Shown: piece after piece, positions 44,490 to 53,630 of the stretch
Layout: each line of letters begins with the position of its first letter
Position numbering within the stretch: the stretch's first letter is position 1
From: Aquimarina agarilytica ZC1
GTDB lineage: Bacteria > Bacteroidota > Bacteroidia > Flavobacteriales > Flavobacteriaceae
Length of the DNA stretch: 63,566 bases
Direction of reading: 5' to 3'
NCBI RefSeq assembly: GCF_000255455.1
Contig: NZ_JH621253.1
Coordinates: 1 to 63,566 of the forward strand
Notes under the pieces: generated by a model
Databases searched by the model: none
The model's input: the letters and a program-made list of their open reading frames with translations, nothing else
Told to the model about the DNA's origin: nothing
Program-made: the position numbers and the translations under genes

Positions 44490-45686
44490 ATGTTAAAAAA
44501 TAGAAAAGCATATATGCTATTAATGTCATTTATTTTATTCGTAGTGGCCTGTAGTAGTAATGAAAATGACGATGAAGTAGTAAAAGAAAAAGACACCATA
44601 GCGCCTACTATTGTTTGTATGGATCCTATTCGTTTTATAGCAAAGCCTAATGAGAATAAGGCAAAAGTGATTTATGATACACCAGTTGGAATGGATAATG
44701 TGGCAGGTGCTAAAACCAAACAAACAGAAGGTTTAGCATCAGGGGAGTTGTTTCCGTTAGGAACAACAACAAATACATTTGTAGTAACTGATATTGAAGG
44801 GAATCAGAGCTCATGTAGTTTTGATGTAGTGGTTACTCAAGCTAGCCTCACTGGTACTGAACCATATTTTTTTGGAGAAGATCCGACACCTAAAGGGAAA
44901 AAATGGGTAAAATCTGAAAATAAGTCAGATGAATTTAATAACAATATTTTTGATAATACAAAATGGCATAAGAATCCAGCAACAGACGGTTTTGGTTGGT
45001 ACGGAAGACCACCTGCTTTATTTGATCCTCAAAATGTAACTGTTAGTGATGGTAATTTAAATGTAACTACATTAAAATACAATACACCTAAAAATGTAAA
45101 TAATACAAGTTGGACTCATGGAGGAGGTATTGTGCGTTCAAAAGAAACAGTAAGTGTTGGACAGTATTTCGAATGTAAAATGAAGGCAAATAAAACGGTA
45201 ATGTCATCAACATTTTGGTTGTCTTTTAAACAGAATTGCTCCACAGGACCGTTTAGAAAATTAGAGTTAGATGTTCAGGAATGTGTAGGTAGGGTTCATA
45301 GCGGTACAGCGAATTGGGCAAAGGATTTTGATAACATTTATCATTCAAATACTTGGAGGCATAATAGACCATGTGATACTGCTATTGATGCATCTAAACA
45401 ATCACCAAGTAAAAAAATATTGAGCGAAAAAAATAATTCAAGGTATTTTGTTTATGGGTGTTGGTGGAAATCACCAAATGAAATTTTATTTTATTTAGAT
45501 GGAGCATATGTATATTCAATAACAAACCCTCCAGCCGAATTTGATTTGGAAGGACATTTAACAATGGCCATTGAAACTTATGATTGGAATCCAATTGATG
45601 CGAATAATATATTTGAAACAGCTTCGTATGATGAGCTTACTACAAAATATGATTGGATTAGAACTTGGAGTTTAAAAGATGAGTAA
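44490..45686 (+). CDS. Glycoside hydrolase family 16 lipoprotein with N-terminal HYR domain
   Basis: The 398 residues comprise a lipoprotein signal (lipobox 'FVVAC', C21), an HYR/Ig-like domain (about 38-115: 'DTIAPTIVCMDP', 'FPLGTTTNTFVVTDIEGN'), and a GH16 beta-jelly-roll domain (about 130-398). The GH16 catalytic motif is E259-L-D261-V-Q-E264, matching ExDxxE, with nucleophile and acid/base Glu. 'FWLSFK', 'WHKNPATDGFGWYGRPP' and 'WRHNRPCD' resemble the agarase/porphyranase/carrageenase-type subfamilies, so a red-algal galactan is the best substrate guess. Anchored at the outer membrane by the lipid. It stands alone with terminators on both sides and no SusC/SusD genes in the window. Confidence 0.88.
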   Translation: MLKNRKAYMLLMSFILFVVACSSNENDDEVVKEKDTIAPTIVCMDPIRFIAKPNENKAKVIYDTPVGMDNVAGAKTKQTEGLASGELFPLGTTTNTFVVTDIEGNQSSCSFDVVVTQASLTGTEPYFFGEDPTPKGKKWVKSENKSDEFNNNIFDNTKWHKNPATDGFGWYGRPPALFDPQNVTVSDGNLNVTTLKYNTPKNVNNTSWTHGGGIVRSKETVSVGQYFECKMKANKTVMSSTFWLSFKQNCSTGPFRKLELDVQECVGRVHSGTANWAKDFDNIYHSNTWRHNRPCDTAIDASKQSPSKKILSEKNNSRYFVYGCWWKSPNEILFYLDGAYVYSITNPPAEFDLEGHLTMAIETYDWNPIDANNIFETASYDELTTKYDWIRTWSLKDE

Positions 45687-46006
45687 TAAATAGTATCATA
45701 ATGAACTTATTCTAAAATGGGATAGCATTTTTTAGAATTGATAAAAAACCTTTGAACTTAACTTCAAAGGTTTTTTTAGTTGAAAGATCAATGACAAATG
45801 ATATAATTTATATTTAATAAGAGTAAAATCAACTAAGTAGTGGTTTTATTTCTGAATCATCAGTATTTTCGCACCCGATGTAATTATTTTGGCAATATTT
45901 AGTAGCCTTAAACCAGCATTATGCATTAGAACTTCGATAAGGAATAGATTTTATAATGAATAATTCGAGTCAAACATCCAAAACCATATAATAAACATAG
46001 AGTCAT
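45687..46006. other. Intergenic region with terminator, before the MORN2 operon
   Basis: A 320-nt gap. Apart from the terminator at 45743-45776, only AT-rich DNA was seen, with the likely promoter of the MORN2 operon in its right half; no ORF. Confidence 0.6.
45743..45776. terminator. Terminator after the GH16 gene
   Basis: AAAAAACCTTTGAA (45743-45756) pairs perfectly with TTCAAAGGTTTTTT (45763-45776) around CTTAAC, ending in a T-run. Confidence 0.92.
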
Positions 46007-49000
46007 ATGAAAAAAATAATACTTCTTTTATTACTTTCTTTTGTTAGCATATCAATTACAGCTCAAGAGAAGATAACCGATATCACCTATGAAACGATTA
46101 GTAATAAGGTGGTTGATCTTGTAGAAAAAGAAAAATATCAAGAAGTTATTGAGGCTTACAATACGATATCAGTAAATGATTCTTCATATGGAGATGCTTT
46201 AATAAGTAAGTCATATTATTTATTAGAGCTTAAAAAATATGAGGAAGCCATAAAAGAAACTGATAAAGGCTTAAAAAAAGTAAAAGGAGAATTTAGATAT
46301 GGCTTGTACCTAAATAAAGGAGTGGCATATGAGTCTTTAGAAAATTATAAGGAATGCATCGAAACTTATAATCAAGCGCTAAAAGAATTTCCTAAACATT
46401 TCCAGTTGTATTATAATCGCGGAGTAGCCTTTGAAAAACAAAAGGATTATAAAAATGCAATATCAGATTTTAAACAGTCTATTATTTTAAATCCTTATTA
46501 TGCGCAATCTCACTTGCAATTAGGTAGTATTTGCTATAAAGAAAAAAAAATGACTCAGGCATTAATGGCACTTAATATGTATTTAGTGTTGGATCCAGAC
46601 GGAAAAAACTCATTAACAGTATTAAGTTCAATTAATACTTCTTTTTCCAGAGCTAATGATTCAAAACCAACAGGGATTCAAATTTCAAAAGATGATGCCT
46701 CTTTTGAAGATATAGATTTGATTTTAAGTAATCGGATTGCTTTAAATAAAGGCTATAAGATTAAGAATAAAATAGATCTTCCTATGGTAAAGCAAAACCA
46801 TGTATTGTTTGAGCAGTTAAAAGATTATGAAGGTGGGAATGATGGGTTTTGGGATCAAAAATATGTGCCTTTTTATAAATGGATGATAGCGAATGATTTG
46901 TTTGATTCGTTTGTGTACACAACAATGTATTCTTTAGAAAAAAGCACATACAAGAAAATTGTTGACAAAAATACTTCAAAAGTAAGGGCATTTATTAGGG
47001 ATGGATTTACAAAATGGATCACTTTAGTTGGAGAAAATAATGATATGTTATTTCGTGGCAAGCAACAAAAAGTGAGTTGTATGTACGAGGATAAAAAATT
47101 ATTGGCAATAGGCTTACGTAAAGAAGGTAAGGAAATAGGTATATGGGAGGTTTTTGATGATCATGGTAAATTGAATGCAGAAGGAGCCTTTGATAATGAA
47201 GGGAAAAAAACAGGAGAATGGAAGTGGTTTAATAAAGAAGGTAAATTAAATCATACAATAAATTATTTACATGATGAGTTGGAAGGGAAATATACATCAT
47301 ATTATAAAACTGGTGGTGTTGACTTTGAGTATGTGAATAAAAAAGGGAAAGTAGATGGCGTTTATAGAGATTACAATGAATATGGAGCTTTAATTGAAGT
47401 TAAGAATTTTATTGACGGAGATTTACAAGGGGAATATAAATCGTATTATAACATAGGAAAGGAAGCCAAAGAATATGTAGGAACCTATAAAAATGGCCAA
47501 TTTTCAGGGGAATTGATTAATTATTATGATAATGGTCAAGTATGGAATAAGGTAAGTTATGTGGATGGTAAGTTTCATGGAGATAAAGAATTATATCATA
47601 ATAATGGGGAGTTAAAAGCAAAATATACATACAATCTAGGCAAATTAAGTGGGAAATATGAGGAGTATTATGATGATGGGGTTTTAGAAGAAGAAGGTCA
47701 GTTTATAAATGATATGTATGAGGGGCTTTGGAAACTTTATTTTATGGATGGTACTTTATATCGAGAAATGAATTATAGTAAAGATCTACTTAATGGGGAG
47801 TATAAAGAATATGATATTGATGGAAAACTACATTATACTTTCATATATAAAAAGGGAGAATTAGTTGCCACGACTCATTTTGATAAAGATGGGAATAGTA
47901 TACATGAGGTAAAAAAGAAATCGGGGAATATCAATTACGAGGGGTATTCTCCAGTAGGTGTAAAAGAAACAAAAGGACTTTATAATATAAAAGGTGGTAA
48001 AGAAGGTGTTTGGGAATATTATGATTATGGAGTGAAAACTAGTTACGGAACTTATAAAGACAATCAAATTGAAGGTGAATACTTTATGTTCTACAATAAT
48101 GGCAAAAAACGTATTGAAAAAAACTATGAGAATGATAAGCTTAACGGTTATTTTGTAAGCTACCATAAAAATGGAAAAATAAGTGAACAAGGTTATTATA
48201 ATAGAGGTTTAGTAGTAGGACAATGGAAGTCATATTATTTAGATGGGACATTAAAAAGAGATTATTTTTACCATAAAGATGAAAAACATGGTATTCAAAA
48301 AGAGTATGCTACCGATGGTAAGTTGTACGAAGTTTCCAAATATGAGTTTGGGAGATTAATTTCGAGAACCTATTATACTTCTAGCGGAAGCATACATGAA
48401 ACTATAGATAATACAGATTTTAGTAACAAAAGCCTTACCACTTTTACTCATTTGAATGGAAAACCTTTTACCGTTACAAATTATTTAGGAGGTCAGCGAC
48501 ATGGATCATATAAAAAGTATTATTTTGAGGGACAGTTATCTGAGGAGGGAACATATTTTAATGGAAAACAAAAGGGTAAATGGCAAGGCTATCACGAAAA
48601 CGGAAAGCTTAAATGGGAAGGCATTTATGTGCAAGGAAAAGCAGAAGGGGAGTGGAAATATTATTTCAAAGATGGTGCTTTAGAAGAAATACGCTCCTAC
48701 AGGGCAGGTAAGCAAACGGGAACAACTAAGGAGTTTTATGAAGATGGCACACTCCAAAGAGAGAATACTTATAAAAATGGAAAGCCTAATGGAATGCGAA
48801 AATTTTATAGCCCTACGGGAAAATTACAATTTGTACGTTATTACAATAATGGTAATTTAATAGGCTACAGTTACAATAATAAAAAAGGTGAATTAAAGCC
48901 AATGATCCCTTTAAAATCAGGTACAGGAAATTTACTTGCCTATTTTGATAATGGAATAAAATCGGCCGAAATGCAATTTGAAAATGGATATTTTATTAAT

Positions 49001-49303
49001 GATTATAAGACCTATACTTATCAAGGTAAAATATATAAGGAAATGTCACATATTATGAATGAAAACCATGGGACATACAAGTTATTTTATGCAAATGGCA
49101 CAGCAAAGGCCAAATACAATTACAATTATGGTGATTTAAATGGCGAATCATTAGAATATTATGCTAATGGAAAATTAAAAGAAAAGTTGAATTACAAGAA
49201 TGATATTTTGCATGGTGAGGCCTTTTATTATAATAAAAATGGTACACTTATTGAGCAAAGAGTATATTTTAATGGTTTAATAGAAAAACAAACAAAGTAT
49301 TAG
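46007..49303 (+). CDS. TPR and MORN2 (YwqK-like) repeat protein
   Basis: The 1,098 residues have a signal peptide (MKKIILLLLLSFVSISITAQ), a TPR array (about 30-210: 'AISDFKQSIILNPYYAQSHLQLG'), a linker, and a long run of about 25-30 MORN-variant repeats (about 360-1090) of roughly 23 residues with the pattern 'GxYxxYYxNGxL' (for example 'GKYEEYYDDGVLEEEGQFIN', 'GQWKSYYLDGTLKRDYFYH'). MORN2 repeats form long beta-hairpin surfaces for protein or ligand binding, and the short YwqK forms are annotated as antitoxins, which is not evidence for a toxin system here. Exported. First gene of an operon with two DUF3857 genes, one nt before the next. Confidence 0.88.
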   Translation: MKKIILLLLLSFVSISITAQEKITDITYETISNKVVDLVEKEKYQEVIEAYNTISVNDSSYGDALISKSYYLLELKKYEEAIKETDKGLKKVKGEFRYGLYLNKGVAYESLENYKECIETYNQALKEFPKHFQLYYNRGVAFEKQKDYKNAISDFKQSIILNPYYAQSHLQLGSICYKEKKMTQALMALNMYLVLDPDGKNSLTVLSSINTSFSRANDSKPTGIQISKDDASFEDIDLILSNRIALNKGYKIKNKIDLPMVKQNHVLFEQLKDYEGGNDGFWDQKYVPFYKWMIANDLFDSFVYTTMYSLEKSTYKKIVDKNTSKVRAFIRDGFTKWITLVGENNDMLFRGKQQKVSCMYEDKKLLAIGLRKEGKEIGIWEVFDDHGKLNAEGAFDNEGKKTGEWKWFNKEGKLNHTINYLHDELEGKYTSYYKTGGVDFEYVNKKGKVDGVYRDYNEYGALIEVKNFIDGDLQGEYKSYYNIGKEAKEYVGTYKNGQFSGELINYYDNGQVWNKVSYVDGKFHGDKELYHNNGELKAKYTYNLGKLSGKYEEYYDDGVLEEEGQFINDMYEGLWKLYFMDGTLYREMNYSKDLLNGEYKEYDIDGKLHYTFIYKKGELVATTHFDKDGNSIHEVKKKSGNINYEGYSPVGVKETKGLYNIKGGKEGVWEYYDYGVKTSYGTYKDNQIEGEYFMFYNNGKKRIEKNYENDKLNGYFVSYHKNGKISEQGYYNRGLVVGQWKSYYLDGTLKRDYFYHKDEKHGIQKEYATDGKLYEVSKYEFGRLISRTYYTSSGSIHETIDNTDFSNKSLTTFTHLNGKPFTVTNYLGGQRHGSYKKYYFEGQLSEEGTYFNGKQKGKWQGYHENGKLKWEGIYVQGKAEGEWKYYFKDGALEEIRSYRAGKQTGTTKEFYEDGTLQRENTYKNGKPNGMRKFYSPTGKLQFVRYYNNGNLIGYSYNNKKGELKPMIPLKSGTGNLLAYFDNGIKSAEMQFENGYFINDYKTYTYQGKIYKEMSHIMNENHGTYKLFYANGTAKAKYNYNYGDLNGESLEYYANGKLKEKLNYKNDILHGEAFYYNKNGTLIEQRVYFNGLIEKQTKY

Positions 49304-49304
49304 T

Positions 49305-51239
49305 ATGTATAAATTTTCTGCTACATTGATTTCACTATTTTTAGTTGGAGTTTCTTTTTTAGCAAATGCTCAGGAGTTTTCTCCATTATATAAAAAATAT
49401 AAGGATAAATACCCCAATGCTCATTTTATAAGACTATTAGATGAAATTAAAATTGATGTATCGTTAAATAACAATGATTTAGAAATTAGTCAGCAAGTTC
49501 GAGAGGATAATTTATACATGTCCGCAGGAGCGACATTTGGCTCAAAAAAAGCAATTCATTATTCGTCTTTTTTTGAAGTTGATGATGTAAAAGCGGCTTC
49601 ATTAATTTACGAAGGCGGGAAATATAAAGAAATACCCGTGACAGATTTTGTTCAAAAGGATGATATGAATACTAGTTTTTATGATGATAGTAAGACTATA
49701 AATTTCATATATCCACGCTTACAAGAAGGCGCTAAGACGTCATTAAGTTATTCTCAAAAAATTAAAAATCCACGTTTTTTAAATGCATTGTTTTTTGGTT
49801 TAAATGCACCAATTGCTAAAAGTAAATTTACATTAAGTGTTGATAATGATATTGAATTAGAATTAAAGGAGTTTAATTTAGAAGGAGTAGCTATTCATTT
49901 TTCTAAAACTCAAAAAAAAGGAAGAACCATATATAAATGGGAGACTGAAGAAGTAGCTGCTTATGATATGGATAGTGGAGCTCCAAGTTTTCGAACGATT
50001 GTACCGCATATTATTCCCATTTTAACTTCATATAAAATAAAGAAAGAAACCAAACAACTTTCGGGTTCAGTAGGTGATTTATACAATTGGTATTATTCTT
50101 TAGTTGAGGATGTGAATACAGCATCATCTAGCCCAGAGTTAGTTGCTTTAGTTGATCAATTAACTAAAGATAAAAAAACAGATCTAGAAAAGGTAAAAGC
50201 TATTTATTATTGGACGCAAGAAAACGTAAAATATATTGCCTTTGAATATGCTTTGGGCGGTTTTGTACCCAGAGAAGCCAATGATGTTTTTCGAAAGAAA
50301 TATGGAGATTGTAAAGACAATTCCAGTATTCTATCCGAAATGTTAAAAATAGCAAAATTAAAAGGGAATTTGACATGGATAGGTACGCGTAGTATACCTT
50401 ATACTTATACAGAGGTACCCACACCAGCTGTGGATAACCATATGATTTTATCGTATATAGAAGGAGATAATGTATATTATTTAGATGCTACTGGGAGGTA
50501 TACGCCAATTGATATGCCTTCGTCATTTATTCAAGGAAAAGAAGCTTTGATTGGGATTGATAAAAATGAATTTGTTGTAAAAAAAGTACCTGTGGTTGAA
50601 GCTACAAGGAATCGGGTTTCTGACGCTATTTCTATTAGTATCAAAGACAAGAAGCTCGTAGGTAAAGGAAAATTTAAAACCAAGGGTTACCCAAAAACAG
50701 ATCTGTTTCATGCGTTAGAAAAAATGACGAAGCAAAAAGACTTAAAAGAGTTTTATACTTATCAATTGCGAAAGGGGAGTAATCGTTTTTTAATTGATGA
50801 TTTTAAAGAAGCTTATAAATTCGAATATGAAAAGGATTTTGAAGTAGATTATACGTTTAATATAGAAAACTATGTGCAGGGCTATGAAAATGAAGTTTAT
50901 GTAAATTTGAATTTAAATCGAGATTTAAGTAGACTAAAAGAAGATGATAAGCGCAAAAGTGGAAAACAATTTAATTACAAAAGATTTAATGAAATTACAA
51001 CGATTTTAGAAATCCCTGATACCATGGTATTGGATTATATTCCAGAAAGTTTTGAAATTTCAAATGATTTTTTTGATTGTAAAATTACCTATACGCAAAA
51101 GGAGAATAAAGTAATTTATAAACTAATCGCACATCAAAATTTTATTGAGCTTACGCTAGAAGAGCAGAAAGCGTTGAATAAAATGATAAAGAAGATTGAA
51201 AAAAATTATAAAGAAGTAGTTATTTTGAAAAAGAAATAA
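49305..51239 (+). CDS. DUF3857 domain protein with transglutaminase-like domain
   Basis: The 644 residues have a signal peptide (cleavage near 'ANAQEF'), an N-terminal DUF3857 beta domain (about 50-220), and a transglutaminase-like domain (about 255-420). The Cys-His-Asp triad is intact: C336 in 'YGDCKDNS', H379 in 'VDNHMI' and D394 in 'YLDATG'. The C-terminal ~200 residues form another beta-rich domain. It should hydrolyse or crosslink amide bonds in the periplasm or at the surface; substrate unknown. Its start is one nt after the MORN2 gene stop, so the two are almost certainly translated from one mRNA. Confidence 0.88.
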   Translation: MYKFSATLISLFLVGVSFLANAQEFSPLYKKYKDKYPNAHFIRLLDEIKIDVSLNNNDLEISQQVREDNLYMSAGATFGSKKAIHYSSFFEVDDVKAASLIYEGGKYKEIPVTDFVQKDDMNTSFYDDSKTINFIYPRLQEGAKTSLSYSQKIKNPRFLNALFFGLNAPIAKSKFTLSVDNDIELELKEFNLEGVAIHFSKTQKKGRTIYKWETEEVAAYDMDSGAPSFRTIVPHIIPILTSYKIKKETKQLSGSVGDLYNWYYSLVEDVNTASSSPELVALVDQLTKDKKTDLEKVKAIYYWTQENVKYIAFEYALGGFVPREANDVFRKKYGDCKDNSSILSEMLKIAKLKGNLTWIGTRSIPYTYTEVPTPAVDNHMILSYIEGDNVYYLDATGRYTPIDMPSSFIQGKEALIGIDKNEFVVKKVPVVEATRNRVSDAISISIKDKKLVGKGKFKTKGYPKTDLFHALEKMTKQKDLKEFYTYQLRKGSNRFLIDDFKEAYKFEYEKDFEVDYTFNIENYVQGYENEVYVNLNLNRDLSRLKEDDKRKSGKQFNYKRFNEITTILEIPDTMVLDYIPESFEISNDFFDCKITYTQKENKVIYKLIAHQNFIELTLEEQKALNKMIKKIEKNYKEVVILKKK

Positions 51240-51286
51240 CTGTCTTAGGAAAAAAACAATAAAAAATTAATCCAGTTTAAATACAT

Positions 51287-53272
51287 ATGATTATAACTAA
51301 AAATCTTGTGATGTACCTGTTAATGTGTTTTTCATTAACTGTAATAAATAGCCAAACCACTCCTTTTTATGAAACTTATGATTGGTTAGATGATTCGACA
51401 AAAGAATTTGATGTATCATCACATAGTGATAAGGATTTGGTGGCTTTTCAAGAAAAAACTATAAATGAATTTGTATTAACTGATGGAGGCGGTTTTGTTG
51501 AGTATTCATTAATTCATAATATTTACTGGTTAAATTCCAATGATAAAATTGAAGAGTATAATAAGGTTTATTTACCCACTTCAGCAACAAAAATAGTAGT
51601 AAAAAATAGAGCAAGGGTAATAACAAAAAGCGGGAAAACTATTGAATTAGATGACTCTAAAATACTTGAAGCCAAAAATGAGGAGAGTCAGGTAAATTAT
51701 AAATACTATGCTTTTGAAGGAGTTGAAAAAGGATCTTTTATAGAGTACTATTATGTGATAAAGCGCTATCCTGCTTATACAGGTGCTAGTATATATTTAC
51801 AAGACAATTATTACAAGCAAAATGTAAGTTTTGATTTATATGCTCCGAAAAATTTATTGTTCAGCGCCAAAAGCTATAACGGTTTACCGGATATGGAGCG
51901 TGATACATTGGTTACAGATAAAAATCGTTGGTTTGTTAAATTAAAAGAGGTGGAAGGCTTGGAAATAGAAAGTCAGGCTCCTTATGATACGGCACTAAAA
52001 AAAGTTATTTATAAGCTAGATAAAAATACTGCGAATCCAACAAAGGAATATGTGTCTTATGGTGAGGTTACTCAAAATATATACACTAGTCTTTATCCAG
52101 AATTAGACAAAAAAACAGTTAAAAGTATAGCGAAGTATTTGGAATCTGTAATAAAAATAGACAAAGAAGCCACTTTAGATGATATCCGATTAATAGAAGC
52201 GCATATAAAATCTACTATTTTTGTTACCAAGGCGAAACAACAAGGGTTGGATGATATACAAAAGATTCTTGAAACTAAAATTGCAGGAGAAACGGGTATG
52301 ATGCGTTTGTATGCCGCTATTTTTAAAAAAATAGGTGTGAAGCATGAGGTGGTATTGACTTGCCCTCGAAGTGATGTAAAGTTTGATAAAGATTTTGAAG
52401 CCTATAATTTTTTAGAAGATTACTTATTTTATTTCCCTAAATTAAAATTATACATGGAGCCTTTAAATACATTATCGCGTGTAGGTTTTCCCAATGGTAA
52501 TTTAACAGATACCTATGGACTTTTTATAAAACCTGTAAGCATTGGCGAATTTACATCTGGGGTAGGTAAAGTTAAGTTTATTGAACCTATAAATTATGAC
52601 CAAACGCGCTATGATTTAATTATGAATGTAGCATTTGATCCAGAGGATTTAACAACGACCAATTTGCAAATGGATCGAAAAATGACGGGATACTATGCGC
52701 TTAATGTACAACCTTATCTATACCTAGCTAAAGCTGAAGCCAAGAGTGAGGCCATTGATGGAATTATAAAATCAATCAATGAAAATTTAGAAATTAAAGA
52801 AAAGGAAGTTTTTAATGATGGGCAGTATGATTTTGGAAAAAAACCATTACACATAAAAGCCAAAATGACTTCCGATGCATTTGTAGAAAAAGTGGGTCGT
52901 AAATATTTATTTAAGCTCGGTGATTTGATAGGATTACAGCAAGAGATGTATCAAGAGAAAGCTCGTAAACTTCCTGTGGAAAACTCATTTGAGCGAAGTT
53001 ATGATCGAAAATTAATTATTGATATTCCCGAAGGATATCAATTTCAAAATTTAGAAACTATAAACATAGATGAATCCTATAAAGAGGATGGAGTGGAACT
53101 GTTTATGTTTAAATCTAGTTATGAAATAAACGAAAATCAATTAATTGTTTCGGTGTTGGAATATTACAATCAAAATGTAATACCAGTAGCTATTTATGAG
53201 CAATACCGAACGATTATTAACAGCGCAGCTAATTTTAATAAAGTTACATTAGTATTAAACAAGAAAGAGTAG
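51287..53272 (+). CDS. DUF3857 paralogue with degenerate (pseudo) transglutaminase-like domain
   Basis: The 661 residues have a signal peptide (cleavage near 'INSQTT') and a DUF3857 domain ('VYLPTSATKIVVKNRARVITKSGKTIEL', 'GSFIEYYYVIKRYP'). The transglutaminase-like region (about 285-430) keeps the fold pattern but has lost the triad: at the Cys position it reads 'KIAGETGMMRLYAAIF' (no Cys), at the His position 'AYNFLEDYLFYF' (no His), and at the Asp position 'LYMEPLNT' (no Asp). It is therefore probably non-catalytic, perhaps binding the same substrate or partner as the active paralogue 47 nt upstream (inference). Confidence 0.85.
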   Translation: MIITKNLVMYLLMCFSLTVINSQTTPFYETYDWLDDSTKEFDVSSHSDKDLVAFQEKTINEFVLTDGGGFVEYSLIHNIYWLNSNDKIEEYNKVYLPTSATKIVVKNRARVITKSGKTIELDDSKILEAKNEESQVNYKYYAFEGVEKGSFIEYYYVIKRYPAYTGASIYLQDNYYKQNVSFDLYAPKNLLFSAKSYNGLPDMERDTLVTDKNRWFVKLKEVEGLEIESQAPYDTALKKVIYKLDKNTANPTKEYVSYGEVTQNIYTSLYPELDKKTVKSIAKYLESVIKIDKEATLDDIRLIEAHIKSTIFVTKAKQQGLDDIQKILETKIAGETGMMRLYAAIFKKIGVKHEVVLTCPRSDVKFDKDFEAYNFLEDYLFYFPKLKLYMEPLNTLSRVGFPNGNLTDTYGLFIKPVSIGEFTSGVGKVKFIEPINYDQTRYDLIMNVAFDPEDLTTTNLQMDRKMTGYYALNVQPYLYLAKAEAKSEAIDGIIKSINENLEIKEKEVFNDGQYDFGKKPLHIKAKMTSDAFVEKVGRKYLFKLGDLIGLQQEMYQEKARKLPVENSFERSYDRKLIIDIPEGYQFQNLETINIDESYKEDGVELFMFKSSYEINENQLIVSVLEYYNQNVIPVAIYEQYRTIINSAANFNKVTLVLNKKE

Positions 53273-53630
53273 TTTTTTAAGCTAATCCTAATTAAGCGTG
53301 ACACTATCTCTTAAGGTGTGAAAGGCTTACTATCGCTGTGATTAAACTAAAATCACAGCGATAGTACACCAAAGTTAATAAAGCAGTTGATTTATTCGGA
53401 TTTCATTATTCACTACATTCATCTTTGATATATTCTATAATAAATTGTATGTTAGTAGGTAACTAAAAGGATTTCGTAAATCCATCGCAAATTGTATTCT
53501 TTAATTATTTCATTGTTTAGGGTTAAAAAGGCAATAAAATCAAGTCTTTTAAGTTTCTACATGTTGTAATAGATTTCCTGTAAAAATTTAACTAAGTATA
53601 CTAATTAGTAGAACTAACTCAAGTTTACAA
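53273..53630. other. Intergenic region with long perfect stem-loop
   Basis: The 358-nt gap contains a strong hairpin (53315-53370, listed separately). The rest is AT-rich with no ORF, and likely contains the galactonate operon promoter. Confidence 0.55.
53315..53370. repeat. Long inverted repeat (hairpin) between DUF3857 and MFS genes
   Basis: ACTATCGCTGTGATT (53329-53343) is perfectly complementary to 53351-53365 around a 7-nt loop, with outer GGTGT/ACACC arms (53315-53319, 53366-53370). No T-run follows. It may be a factor-dependent terminator, an mRNA stabiliser or a small repeat element. Confidence 0.6.

Noticed and set aside
44223..45990. Shared TATTTAGTAG and AAAACCATAT words upstream of the GH16 and MORN2 genes
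   Set aside because: Only ten bases each in AT-rich DNA, at different distances from the two starts; too weak to call a common regulatory site.
46007..49303. Toxin-antitoxin system based on the YwqK-like repeats
   Set aside because: MORN2 repeats are often labelled antitoxin in automatic annotation, but here they are in an exported 1,098-residue protein with no toxin gene adjacent.
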